A stretch of DNA of 64,000 nucleotides from Novosphingobium sp. KA1 (GTDB lineage Bacteria > Pseudomonadota > Alphaproteobacteria > Sphingomonadales > Sphingomonadaceae), in NCBI RefSeq assembly GCF_017309955.1, contig NZ_CP021247.1, positions 1,265,001-1,329,000 of the forward strand, written 5' to 3'. The notes under the pieces are model-generated. The model was not told where the DNA came from. It made no database searches and was given only the letters and a program-made list of their open reading frames with translations. Positions 53,379 through 62,430 of the stretch are shown here, in pieces. Numbering within the stretch: position 1 is the stretch's first letter; each line of letters starts with the position of its first letter. The translations under genes and the position numbers were made by a program.

Positions 53379-53728
53379 TCTTACCCCGCTCTGGCGTTCT
53401 GGAGGGGACCGGAATCCTCGCGGTTTCCTTCTGACCAGAGGCACTTGCGACCAGATCCTGTACCGCGCATGGGTATCCCCGCGTGGTGCAGGGTTAATTC
53501 TGCGTACGGCTCTGGTAATTTTATCACATCGGTGCTATATAATCGGTCGACTGCCCGGGCTCCCCGCCCGTTTTGGCAGCCGTTTTCATTGCGAGGCAGG
53601 GTTCGAAAGCAGACGGTTGGGAGAGTGATCTGACCGGGCGGCGGAGACTATTGTCTCCATTGTCGCACCCCCCGGGTTTCTCCCAGGCCGTAGGTAAGGC
53701 AAAGAACCTGCAGGTGAAAGGACGATAA
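53379..53728. other. 350-base intergenic region before carD
   Basis: No gene seen. It holds a near-consensus -10 box TATAAT at 53538-53543 with only a weak -35 region (TCTGGT), and a small hairpin GGAGAC-TATT-GTCTCC at 53643-53658. It is probably the carD promoter and a leader of about 180 bases. Confidence 0.5.
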
Positions 53729-54262
53729 ATGGCAACCAAGGCCGATGCCTTCGATGTTGGAGATTACGTCGTTTATCCCAAGCACGGCGTGGGCCGTGTT
53801 ATCGAGCTCCAGAAGCAGGAAATTGCCGGGATGCAGCTCGAACTTTATGTGCTTCGGTTCGAAAAGGAACGCATGACTCTGCGCGTTCCGATGAACAAGG
53901 TCGAAGCCATCGGGATGCGCAAGCTGTCTTCGGACAAGACTCTGCGCGAAGCACTCGACACGCTCAAGGGTAAACCCAAGGTCAAGCGCACCATGTGGTC
54001 GCGCCGCGCCCAGGAATACGAAGCCAAGATCAATTCGGGCGACCTCGTGTCGATCGCCGAAGTGACCCGCGACCTGTTCCGTGCCGACGACCAGCCCGAG
54101 CAGAGCTATTCCGAACGCCAGATCTTCGAGGCCGCTTCCTCGCGCCTCGCCCGCGAACTGGCGGCCATGGAAAAGACCGACGAACAGGGCGCGCTCAAGA
54201 AGATCCTCGCGATCCTCAACGAGTACGCTCCCAAGTACTACGAGAGCGCCGAAGCCGTCTGA
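53729..54262 (+). CDS. CarD-family transcriptional regulator
   Basis: A 177-residue RNA-polymerase-binding regulator. The N-terminal RNAP-interaction domain has FDVGDYVVYPKHGVGRVI, and the C-terminal helical DNA-binding domain includes MWSRRAQEYEAKINSGD. The family stabilises open complexes at many promoters including rRNA genes. Good ribosome site AAAGGA. Long upstream leader. Confidence 0.94.
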   Translation: MATKADAFDVGDYVVYPKHGVGRVIELQKQEIAGMQLELYVLRFEKERMTLRVPMNKVEAIGMRKLSSDKTLREALDTLKGKPKVKRTMWSRRAQEYEAKINSGDLVSIAEVTRDLFRADDQPEQSYSERQIFEAASSRLARELAAMEKTDEQGALKKILAILNEYAPKYYESAEAV

Positions 54263-54295
54263 TCCTCGATCGGAACGGGCCATCGCTCGATTTCA

Positions 54296-54333
54296 GGAAG
54301 GGCCGCTCCCGCAAGGGGGCGGCCCTTCCTTTT
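54296..54333 (+). terminator. Terminator after carD
   Basis: GGAAGGGCCGC pairs with GCGGCCCTTCC around a short loop and is followed by TTTT. Confidence 0.88.
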
Positions 54334-54429
54334 ACCCCCAGCCCCCGTCCCAAGCCCCCAGCCCCCCTGTGCCAGTCCAAGCGCAGCCATTCATTGTCCT
54401 GTCAGCCGCGGCGTGACAGGTTCGCGGCC

Positions 54430-54777
54430 ATGACCCGCTCCTTGCGCACCCCGTTGATCCCGCTCGCCCTCCTCGCGCTGCCGCTGGCGGTGGGCGGCTG
54501 CGTCAGCACCGTGGGCGCAGTGGTGACGGCACCGGTGCGCATTGCCGGGTCGGCGGTCGACATGGCCACCACCAGCCAGTCCGAGGCCGACGAGAAACGC
54601 GGCCGCGCCATGCGCAAGCGGGACGAGAAGCTTGGCAAGCTGCAGCGCCAGTACCAGCGCCACCTCAAGGACTGTGATCGCGGCGACCGCGATGCCTGCA
54701 CCAAGGCCCGCGACGACTACGCCGAAATCCAGTATCTGACCCCAGCCGCCACACCGCGCATCACGCCGCCGCGTTGA
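54430..54777 (+). CDS. Small lipoprotein, unknown function
   Basis: A 115-residue lipoprotein: signal segment PLIPLALLALPLAVGGC with lipobox VGGC, a Val/Ala-rich stretch and a helical, basic C-terminus (LGKLQRQYQRHLKDCDRGD). Not recognised. It converges on tsaC with only six bases between stop codons. Confidence 0.75.
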   Translation: MTRSLRTPLIPLALLALPLAVGGCVSTVGAVVTAPVRIAGSAVDMATTSQSEADEKRGRAMRKRDEKLGKLQRQYQRHLKDCDRGDRDACTKARDDYAEIQYLTPAATPRITPPR

Positions 54778-54783
54778 CCGGAT

Positions 54784-55731
54784 TCAGGCCGCGGCGCGGC
54801 GCAGGCGGTCGTTGATCGCGGCACCGATTCCGCCTTCCGGCACCGGAGCCACCGCGATACGCGAGAAATCGGCGGCGGCGCCTTCGTGCAGCAGCGCATA
54901 GAGCCGCGAGGCCGCTTCGGCGAGGTCGCCCGCAGGTGAGAGCGAGGCATGGCCGGCCACCGCGCCGAAACCGATGTGGAACTCGTCCGCCGCAGCCTCG
55001 CATGCGCCGAGGCGTACCGGCTTTCCCGGCGCATAGTGGCTGGCGAGTTGCCCGGGTGCCTCGATCTCCCGTGACGTCACGGCGTCGGCATCGGTTCCGA
55101 GAACCGCACGAATCCGCGACTCCGCGATCGGACCGGGGCGCAGCACCTGCCAGCGCCCATCCCCGCGCAAGGCCACGATCGTCGATTCCACCCCCGCCTC
55201 GCAGGCCCCGCCGTCCACCACCGCGTCGACCCGCTCGCCCAGCGAGGCGACGACGTGTTCTGCGGTTGTCGGACTCACCCCGCCGCTGCGGTTGGCGGAC
55301 GGTGCCGCCAGCGCCAGTCCGGCCTGGGCGATGATGTCGCGCATCACCGGATGCGCGGGGCAGCGCAGCGCCACGGTCGGCAATCCGGCGGTCACGGCGG
55401 GCGCGATCTCGGCGCCTTCGGCGAGCGGCAGCACCATGGTCAGCGCGCCGGGCCAGAATGCGGCGGCAAGTGCCTCGGCACGGTCGTCGAACCGGGCGAT
55501 CCGCCGCGCGCAAGCAAGGTCGGCGACATGGACAATCAGCGGATTGAAACTCGGCCGCCCCTTGGCCCGGTAGATCGCGGCAACCGAATCGTCGCGGTCG
55601 GCCCTGGCGGCCAGGCCGTAGACGGTCTCGGTCGGAATCGCGACAAGCCCATTCGCGCGCAGCAGTTCGGCGGCGCGGGCAATCCCGGCGGAATCGGCGG
55701 CGAGGCGTTCGGGTCGACTGGTGCGCTCCAT
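54784..55731 (-). CDS. L-threonylcarbamoyladenylate synthase (Sua5-type, two domains)
   Basis: A 315-residue enzyme making the donor for the t6A37 tRNA modification. The YrdC domain is at about 20-205 (VAIPTETVYGLAARADRD, YRAKGRPSFNPL, APSANRSGGVSP) and the smaller Sua5 domain at about 210-310 (APGQLASHYAPGKPV). The extra C-terminal domain marks the Sua5 rather than the short TsaC form. Start ATG at 55731. Confidence 0.93.
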   Translation of the reverse strand: MERTSRPERLAADSAGIARAAELLRANGLVAIPTETVYGLAARADRDDSVAAIYRAKGRPSFNPLIVHVADLACARRIARFDDRAEALAAAFWPGALTMVLPLAEGAEIAPAVTAGLPTVALRCPAHPVMRDIIAQAGLALAAPSANRSGGVSPTTAEHVVASLGERVDAVVDGGACEAGVESTIVALRGDGRWQVLRPGPIAESRIRAVLGTDADAVTSREIEAPGQLASHYAPGKPVRLGACEAAADEFHIGFGAVAGHASLSPAGDLAEAASRLYALLHEGAAADFSRIAVAPVPEGGIGAAINDRLRRAAA

Positions 55732-55780
55732 GCCCCGGCGCTATAGCGCGTCGCGAGGAAAGCCAAGGAAAACCGCGAAA

Positions 55781-57514
55781 ATGAGCTTTAATCCCCCCAG
55801 CATCGATCAGGTTCTTGCCCTGCGCGTCAACGCCGGGCTCGACGCGCTTGCCGAAACCGAGCGCTTTGCCGCCGCCAGCCCCGACGTGGTCGAAGCCGTG
55901 GTCGAAGGCGCCGGACAGTTCGCGGCTGGCGAATGGGCCCCGCTCAATCGCCTGGGGGACAGCGAAGGCGCCCGCCTCGTCGATGGCAAGGTGGTGCTGC
56001 CGCAAGGCTTCGCCAAGGCGTACAGCGACTTCGTGGAAGCGGGATGGAATGCGATTTCCGCACCGGAGGAATTCGGCGGACAGGCCCTGCCCCAGTCGCT
56101 CGCGGTTGCCGTGCTGGAATCCATGGGCACCGCCAACATGGCCTTCTCGCTGCTGCCGATGCTGACCGTGGGCGCCATCGAGGCGCTGATTCACCACGGC
56201 AGCGAAAGCCAGCAGGCCCGGTACCTGGCGAAGATCGTCAGCGGCGAATGGTCCGGCACGATGAATCTCACCGAACCGCAGGCCGGTTCCGACGTCGGCG
56301 CGCTGCGCAGCACCGCCGTGCCGGTCACCGAAGGCCCGCACACCGGCAAGTACCGCATTGCCGGGCAGAAGATCTTCATCACCTGGGGCGAGCATGACCT
56401 TGCCGAAAACATCGTCCACCTCGTGCTGGCCCGCACGCCCGGCGCCCCCGCGGGATCACGCGGGATCTCGCTTTTCGTGGTGCCCAAGTACCATGTCGAG
56501 GCCGACGGCACGCCCGGCGCGCGCAACGACCTCAAGGTCGTCAGCCTCGAACACAAGCTCGGCATCCACGCCTCGCCGACTTGCGTGATGAGTTACGGCG
56601 ACAACGGCGAATGTATCGGCGAACTGGTCGGCGCGGAAAACGAGGGCCTGCGCTGCATGTTCACGATGATGAACAACGCCCGCATCAATGTCGGCGCGCA
56701 AGGCGTGCAGATCGCCGAGCGGGCGATGCAGCAGGCGATGGCCTACGCGAACGACCGCGTGCAGTCCGCCCGCGCCGGGTCGGCCGACAAGGCCCCCGTC
56801 GCCATCGTCGAGCATCCCGACGTGCGCCGCACCCTGCTGCGCATGCGCGCGCTGACCGAAGGCGGCCGCGCCCTGCTCTACTACGCCACCGGCCAACTCG
56901 ATCGTGGCGGCATGGGGGATAGTGCCGCCCAGCAGCGCGCCGAACTGCTGGTGCCGCTGGTCAAGGCCTGGTGCACCGACATCGGCGTGGACGTGGCCAG
57001 CCTCGGCATCCAGGTCCACGGCGGCATGGGCTTCATCGAGGAGACCGGCGCCGCGCAGCACTACCGCGATGCCCGCATCGCCCCGATCTACGAAGGCACC
57101 AACGGCATCCAGGCCGCCGATCTCGTGACCCGCAAGCTGGGCATGGAACAGGGCGGCGTGCTGTTCGCCCTGATGGACGAGATCGCCGCCGAAGCCTCCG
57201 AAGCGCTGCAGGACCTCGCCCGCGGCTGCAAGGCCATGGCCGAACGCTTCATCGCCGGTTCGCTCGACGACCGCCTGGCCGCCAGCGTGCCCTTCCTCGA
57301 AGCCTGCGCCGTGGCGGTGGCGGGCTGGCAGCTCGAACGCCAGGTCGCGGCCCTTCCCGCGCTGGACCTCTCCGCCAGCTTCGCCAAGCGCAAGCAGGTG
57401 GTGGCCCGCTATCTTGCCCAGCACATCGTGCCCGAAGCCATGGCTGCACTCACACAGGCCGCCAAGGGCGCGGACCTGCTCTATGATCTCACCAGCGAGG
57501 AACTGACTGCGTGA
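55781..57514 (+). CDS. Acyl-CoA dehydrogenase (long, DmdC-like type)
   Basis: A 577-residue flavoprotein dehydrogenase. AcylCoA_DH N-, middle and C-domains with NLTEPQAGSDVGALRS, IFITWGEHDL and the FAD-interacting YEGTNGIQAADLV near the C-terminus, plus an extra C-terminal domain as in DmdC (methylmercaptopropionyl-CoA dehydrogenase). The actual substrate is unknown. Start ATG 55781 after AAGGAA. The next gene overlaps by four bases. Confidence 0.9.
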   Translation: MSFNPPSIDQVLALRVNAGLDALAETERFAAASPDVVEAVVEGAGQFAAGEWAPLNRLGDSEGARLVDGKVVLPQGFAKAYSDFVEAGWNAISAPEEFGGQALPQSLAVAVLESMGTANMAFSLLPMLTVGAIEALIHHGSESQQARYLAKIVSGEWSGTMNLTEPQAGSDVGALRSTAVPVTEGPHTGKYRIAGQKIFITWGEHDLAENIVHLVLARTPGAPAGSRGISLFVVPKYHVEADGTPGARNDLKVVSLEHKLGIHASPTCVMSYGDNGECIGELVGAENEGLRCMFTMMNNARINVGAQGVQIAERAMQQAMAYANDRVQSARAGSADKAPVAIVEHPDVRRTLLRMRALTEGGRALLYYATGQLDRGGMGDSAAQQRAELLVPLVKAWCTDIGVDVASLGIQVHGGMGFIEETGAAQHYRDARIAPIYEGTNGIQAADLVTRKLGMEQGGVLFALMDEIAAEASEALQDLARGCKAMAERFIAGSLDDRLAASVPFLEACAVAVAGWQLERQVAALPALDLSASFAKRKQVVARYLAQHIVPEAMAALTQAAKGADLLYDLTSEELTA

Positions 57515-58338
57515 CCGACCAGATTGACGCCCTGACCCGTATTGCCGCCGCTCTCGAACGCCTGGCCCCGCCGCCCGCCCCGGCCGTCAACTGGCTGGCC
57601 CACCCCGCCTATGTCTGGACCGGCAGCGAAGCCCGCGCGGTGACGACTCTGGAAGCCCCCGCGCTCGCCATGCTGCGCGGCATCGATGCCCAGAAGGAAC
57701 GTGTCGTCACCAATGTCGAGCGGCTCGCCCAAGGCCACGCCGCCCACGACATGCTGCTCTGGGGCTCACGCGGGATGGGCAAGTCGGCGGTGATCCGCGC
57801 CGCCATCCGCGCGGCGCAGGACCTGCATCCGGGCCGCATCGCTCTGGTGCAGGTCGCGCAGGAAGCGCTCCACGGCGTCACCGCGCTGTTTGCGCTGCTC
57901 GGCCGGGTCGACCGCCAGTTCCTCGTCTACATCGACGATCTCGGTTTCGAGGAAGGCGACGGCACCGGCCCGCGCCTGCTGCGTTCGTGGCTGGAAGGCG
58001 GCGTCGAGGCCCGTCCGGCCAATGTCCGCCTTGCCGTGACCTCGAACCGCCGCGCCATCGTCGGCCGCGCGATGAGCGAGCAGGACGATCCGATCAACAC
58101 CCGCGACGTGGTGGACGACCGCCTCGCCCTGGCCGACCGCTTCGGCCTGTCGATCGGTTATCACAACTGCGACCAGCCATCCTACCTCGCGATCATCCAC
58201 GGCTATGCCGAACAGTACGGGCTGGAATTCGAGGAAAGCGACGCGCTGGAATGGTCGCGTCGGCGCGGGGCCCGCTCGGGGCGCGTGGCCTGGCAATATG
58301 TCACCGAACTGGCCGGGCGCATGGGCAAGGTCGTCTGA
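57511..58338 (+). CDS. DUF815 AAA+ ATPase
   Basis: A 275-residue ATPase of the DUF815 family. Walker A is WGSRGMGKSAVIRA, Walker B LVYIDDLGFEE, sensor region LAVTSNRRAIVG. GTG start overlaps the acyl-CoA-dehydrogenase stop. The biological role is unknown. Confidence 0.9.
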   Translation: MTDQIDALTRIAAALERLAPPPAPAVNWLAHPAYVWTGSEARAVTTLEAPALAMLRGIDAQKERVVTNVERLAQGHAAHDMLLWGSRGMGKSAVIRAAIRAAQDLHPGRIALVQVAQEALHGVTALFALLGRVDRQFLVYIDDLGFEEGDGTGPRLLRSWLEGGVEARPANVRLAVTSNRRAIVGRAMSEQDDPINTRDVVDDRLALADRFGLSIGYHNCDQPSYLAIIHGYAEQYGLEFEESDALEWSRRRGARSGRVAWQYVTELAGRMGKVV

Positions 58339-58344
58339 ACCAAA

Positions 58345-58369
58345 AACGGGGGGCCGATGGCCCCCCGTT
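58345..58369. terminator. Bidirectional terminator
   Basis: AACGGGGGGCC-GAT-GGCCCCCCGTT, a perfect 11-base-pair stem between converging genes. Confidence 0.85.
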
Positions 58370-58393
58370 CTCGTTTCCACGCAGGTCTGCCCG

Positions 58394-59875
58394 TCAGGGC
58401 AGCAGGCGGTCCGGTCCCTTCTTGAAACCGGCGATCGTATCGACACCCGGAACCGTGGGATCCTTCAGTTCCTTGAGCGGCTTCATGTGCTCGGTCTCCA
58501 CCGCCGTGATCGCGGCGGCCGGCTTGGCCCCCGGCGCATTGACGCGCCAGATCATGCCCGCCGTATCGTCGCTGACCAGCAGGCTGCCGGTCTTGTCGAA
58601 GGCCAGCCAGGTCGGGCGGCCACGCGTATGCGAAGCGTCCTTGAGGAAGCCCGAGAGCACCGGAATCGGCTTCACGTCCCGGGGATTGCCGTTCTTGTCG
58701 AAGGGCACGAAGACCACGTCGTAGCCCACCGCCGGGCGGCGGTTCCACGAACCGTGGCGCGCCACGAAGGCACCGTTGGCATACTTGTCGCCCAGCACGA
58801 TGCCGCCCTTGGCAAAGACCATGCCCAGCACGGCCGCATGGGCCCCCATCGCGTATTCGGGCTTGCGGGTATATTCGAGCATGTAGGTCTGCATCGGCCA
58901 CTGGACGCGGTCGTCGAAAGTCGTCTTCCAGTAGATCCACGGCCAGCCATACTGCGAGCCGACCGGCACGCTGGTCAGATAGTCCGGCACCAGATCGGGG
59001 CCGAGCATGTCACGCTCCTGCACGGTGGCCCAGAGTTCCCCGGTCGAGGGATTCCAGCCCATGCCGTTGGGATTGCGCATACCGGCCGCGAACTGGCGGA
59101 CCTTGGCGGTCGCGACGTCGATCTCCCAGATCGCCGCGCGGCCCGATTCCGCTTCCATGCCGTTGTCGGCGATATTGGTGGCTGACCCCACCGCGACATA
59201 GAGATGCTCGCCGTCCTCGCTCATGAGCAGGTTGCGCATCCAGTGATTGCCGGCAGCCGGCAGGTCCATCATCTTGCGCAGCGGCTTGCCGACCAGCTTG
59301 GTCTCGCCGGGCGTGAATGCGAATTCAAGCACGGCATCGTGGTTGGCGATGTAGAGCTTGCCGTCACGATAGGCCATGCCCGAGGGCGAATGCATGTCCG
59401 CGGTGCGGAAGTCCGAACGGGTTTCCGCCTTGCCGTCGCCATCGGCATCGCGCAGCAGCACGATCTTGTCCGGCGATGGTACGTCGGCGCCGACCTGGCT
59501 GAACATCCAGCCCATGACCATGCCGGTGAGGCCGCCCGGCTTGTTGCCGGCAGGCGCATTGGCTTCGGCCACCAGCACGTCGCCATTGGGCAGGGTGAGC
59601 ATCGTGCGGGGATGGTCCAGGCCTTCGGCGAAGCGGCTGACGGCCAGCCCCGGCGCCGCCGTGGGCTTCTCGCCCTGGGCCCAGCCCACCGTGCTCACCA
59701 GCTTGACGCTGGGAATGGTCTGCGGATCGGCCTCGACCAGCTTCGGGTCCTTGCCCGTCGTCGCATCGAGCGGCAGGTCGGACGTGTTGGAATACTGCGC
59801 CCAGGCAATCACCCCGACAATGGCGAGGACGATCAGCAGCAGGACGACGGCGACTTTGATGAGTATCGAGCGCAT
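58394..59875 (-). CDS. Sorbosone-dehydrogenase-like membrane-anchored beta-propeller protein
   Basis: A 493-residue protein. An N-terminal membrane anchor (VAVVLLLIVLAIVGVIAW) is followed by a six-bladed beta-propeller of the glucose/sorbosone-dehydrogenase (GSDH/PQQ) type (GLDHPRTMLTLPNGDVLVAEA, MRNPNGMGWNPSTGELW, GRPTWLAFDKTGSLLVSDD). PQQ-binding cannot be confirmed, and no PQQ synthesis genes are nearby. The start at 59875 places the anchor first. Confidence 0.85.
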   Translation of the reverse strand: MRSILIKVAVVLLLIVLAIVGVIAWAQYSNTSDLPLDATTGKDPKLVEADPQTIPSVKLVSTVGWAQGEKPTAAPGLAVSRFAEGLDHPRTMLTLPNGDVLVAEANAPAGNKPGGLTGMVMGWMFSQVGADVPSPDKIVLLRDADGDGKAETRSDFRTADMHSPSGMAYRDGKLYIANHDAVLEFAFTPGETKLVGKPLRKMMDLPAAGNHWMRNLLMSEDGEHLYVAVGSATNIADNGMEAESGRAAIWEIDVATAKVRQFAAGMRNPNGMGWNPSTGELWATVQERDMLGPDLVPDYLTSVPVGSQYGWPWIYWKTTFDDRVQWPMQTYMLEYTRKPEYAMGAHAAVLGMVFAKGGIVLGDKYANGAFVARHGSWNRRPAVGYDVVFVPFDKNGNPRDVKPIPVLSGFLKDASHTRGRPTWLAFDKTGSLLVSDDTAGMIWRVNAPGAKPAAAITAVETEHMKPLKELKDPTVPGVDTIAGFKKGPDRLLP

Positions 59876-59937
59876 GCCGCATGGAATAAGCGCGCACCGG
59901 CTAGGCGGCAACAAGGACTTGGAGTAACCCCTCCGCC

Positions 59938-60420
59938 ATGTACGACTTCGCACCCAAGGGCGACACGCCCAAGCCCGAACTCTATGGCGAACTTGTCGAG
60001 GCCGCGCAGGCGCTGATCGCCGGCGAGCCCGACCCGGTTGCCAACATGGCCAACCTCGCCGCGCTGCTCTGGCAGTACCTGCCCGACCTCAACTGGTCCG
60101 GCTTCTACCGCAACGTCGCAGACGAACTGGTGCTGGGGCCCTTCATCGGCAAGCCCGCCTGCATCCGCATCCCCTTCGGCCAGGGCGTCTGCGGCACGGC
60201 GGCACAAAGCGGCGAGATCCAGGTCGTGCCCGACGTCCACGCCTTCCCCGGCCATATCGCCTGCGATGCGGCAAGCCGTTCGGAACTGGTGGTGCCGGTG
60301 CTGCGTGAGGGCAAGGTGATCGCGGTGATCGACCTCGACAGCCCCCTGCCCGGCCGTTTCGACGACGAGGATGCTGCGGGGATCGAGCGCTTCGCGGCGG
60401 CAGTTGCCGGGGCGATTTAA
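59938..60420 (+). CDS. Free-methionine-(R)-sulfoxide reductase (GAF-domain fRMsr)
   Basis: A 160-residue GAF-fold reductase repairing free methionine-R-sulfoxide. Cys75, Cys85 and Cys109 are spaced exactly as C84, C94 and C118 of the E. coli enzyme (10 and 24 residues). LNWSGFYRNVADELVLGPF and IPFGQGVCGTAAQSG are family motifs. Divergent from the sorbosone-dehydrogenase-like gene. Confidence 0.94.
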   Translation: MYDFAPKGDTPKPELYGELVEAAQALIAGEPDPVANMANLAALLWQYLPDLNWSGFYRNVADELVLGPFIGKPACIRIPFGQGVCGTAAQSGEIQVVPDVHAFPGHIACDAASRSELVVPVLREGKVIAVIDLDSPLPGRFDDEDAAGIERFAAAVAGAI

Positions 60421-60641
60421 TTCAGTTCTGTCAAGAATTTAAGAATAACGCAGGGGAGCCCATCGGCGAAGCTCGGGATAGACTTCGCCCCCCTGCCCCC
60501 CCAATTCTGTCTCCGTCGCCGCCTCGCCTGACCGATGCGCACTCATTGCGGAAACTGGCCGCCCCCAGTGCATTCAACGACTCAAACGCTGCAGTTCAAG
60601 CTCAACCAATCGTGCGAGACGCGACGAAGACGGTAACGGGG

Positions 60642-60662
60642 TCTGGGGCCCATGGCCCCAGA
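60642..60662. terminator. Terminator at the end of parB
   Basis: TCTGGGGCC-CAT-GGCCCCAGA, a perfect nine-base-pair stem in the gap between the reductase gene and parB. Confidence 0.65.
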
Positions 60663-60676
60663 ATCATCCCCTTTTC

Positions 60677-61657
60677 TTAAATGGCTCCGCCCGTCAGACG
60701 CTGACACACCAGATCGAGCTGATCGAGCGTCGCATACCGGATCGTCACCGTCCCCGACTTGGGATCGGCATCCGCGCTGATCTTCACCGGCATGCCGAGG
60801 AATTCCTCGAGGTGGTTCTGCACGGCGGCGATGTCGGCATCTTCCGTCGCGTTGCGGGCCGTACGCGCCCGGCGCGGTGCCACATCACCGCGCAGCTTCT
60901 TGCGCACCAGCTTCTCGACATCGCGCACCGACATCTGCTTGCCGATCGCGGCCTCGGCGATTTCCTCGGCATCGTCGCAGCCAATCAGCGCACGCGCGTG
61001 CCCCATCGACAGGCTGCCGTTCTCGACCTTGGCGATCACGCCGTCGGGCAGTGCCAGCAGGCGCTGGAAGTTGGCGATATGGCTACGGCTCTTGTCGACC
61101 ATGCGGGCGATCTCGGCCTGGGTCATGCCCTCGAATTCGGCCAGGCGGTTATAGGCGCGCGCCTCTTCGATGGGATTGAGATCCTCGCGCTGGAGGTTCT
61201 CGATCAGCGCCAGCGCCATGACCTCACGCTCGGTGAGCTCGCGCACCAGCGCCGGAATCTCGTGCAGCTGCGCCTTTTGCGCGGCGCGCCAGCGGCGTTC
61301 ACCGGCAACCAGCTGATAGCCGCCCCGCGGCATCGGCCGCACGATGATCGGCTGAATGACCCCGCGATGCGCGATCGAGGCGGCAAGTTCCTCCAGCGCT
61401 TCCTCGTCGAAGATCCGGCGCGGCTGATCGGGATGCGGGGTGATGTCGGAAATCGCCAGAACCGCAAGACCGCCCGCGCGCGTCGACGGCGCACCGGTGC
61501 TTTCTCCACCGGCGGAGAGCGGCTCCTCGCGCCGGGTTTCACCGAGCAACGCCCCCAGGCCGCGCCCCAGCCCCTTGGGCTTCTGGCGTACCGGCGATGG
61601 CTTTTCCGCAGCTACAGCGTCCTGCTGGGGGACGCCGACAATGGATTCTTCGCTCAT
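60677..61657 (-). CDS. parB: Chromosome-partitioning protein ParB
   Basis: A 326-residue CTP-dependent DNA-clamping protein that binds parS. The CTPase motif is GERRWRAAQKA, the preceding ITPHPDQPRRIFDEEALEEL, and the parS-binding HTH is MTQAEIARMVDKSRSHIANF. Overlaps parA by four bases. Two perfect parS sites lie 0.9-1.2 kb away in rsmG. Confidence 0.96.
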   Translation of the reverse strand: MSEESIVGVPQQDAVAAEKPSPVRQKPKGLGRGLGALLGETRREEPLSAGGESTGAPSTRAGGLAVLAISDITPHPDQPRRIFDEEALEELAASIAHRGVIQPIIVRPMPRGGYQLVAGERRWRAAQKAQLHEIPALVRELTEREVMALALIENLQREDLNPIEEARAYNRLAEFEGMTQAEIARMVDKSRSHIANFQRLLALPDGVIAKVENGSLSMGHARALIGCDDAEEIAEAAIGKQMSVRDVEKLVRKKLRGDVAPRRARTARNATEDADIAAVQNHLEEFLGMPVKISADADPKSGTVTIRYATLDQLDLVCQRLTGGAI

Positions 61658-62430
61658 GCCGCTTTCCTCTTCTCGGGCAGTCGGGTGATCAGTTCGCGGG
61701 CAAGCGCCATGTAGGCGCGGCTGCCTGCGCAGGTGTGGTCATAGATAAGAGCCGGCACGCCGTGGCTCGGCGCTTCCGACAGGCGCACGTTGCGCGGGAT
61801 CGTGGTTTCGAACACCAGCGATCCCAGCACCGAACGCACGTCTTCGGAGACCTGGTCGGTCAGGCGGTTGCGGCGGTCGAACATGGTCAGCGCGATGCCG
61901 ATGATACCGAGATCGGGATTGAACCGCTGCTGCACCCGCTCGACCGTCTGCAGAAGCTGGCTGAGGCCTTCGAGCGCAAAGAACTCGCACTGCAGCGGCA
62001 CCAGCAAGGTATCCGCCGCCGTCAGCGCGTTGAGCGTCAGCAGGCCCAGCGAGGGCGGGCAATCGATCAGGCAGACGTCGTAGCCCAGATCGGGGCGCAG
62101 CTGCGTGCGCAGGCGATTGGCGCGGTCCTCGGCGTTGACCAGTTCGATCTCGGCGCCCGAAAGGTCCACCGTCGCCGGCAACAGGTCGAGGCCGGGAATC
62201 TTGGTTTCCATCACGCATTCGGCAACCCGGGCGCGATCGACCAGCACGTCATAGGACGAGGCGGTTCGTTCCGCTGCGGAAATGCCGATCCCGGTCGAGG
62301 CATTGCCTTGCGGGTCGAGGTCGATCAGCAGCGTTTTCCAGCCAGTGGCGGCGAGCGCGGTAGCGATGTTGATCGCCGTCGTGGTCTTTCCGACACCGCC
62401 CTTCTGGTTGGCAATCGCGATACGGATCAC
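61654..62430 (-). CDS. parA: Chromosome-partitioning ATPase ParA
   Basis: A 258-residue Walker ATPase that segregates replicated chromosomes. [20 protein letters not shown] has the deviant Walker A, and DVCLIDCPPSLGLLTLNAL the Walker B. Overlaps rsmG and parB by four bases each. Confidence 0.96.
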   Translation of the reverse strand: MIRIAIANQKGGVGKTTTAINIATALAATGWKTLLIDLDPQGNASTGIGISAAERTASSYDVLVDRARVAECVMETKIPGLDLLPATVDLSGAEIELVNAEDRANRLRTQLRPDLGYDVCLIDCPPSLGLLTLNALTAADTLLVPLQCEFFALEGLSQLLQTVERVQQRFNPDLGIIGIALTMFDRRNRLTDQVSEDVRSVLGSLVFETTIPRNVRLSEAPSHGVPALIYDHTCAGSRAYMALARELITRLPEKRKAA

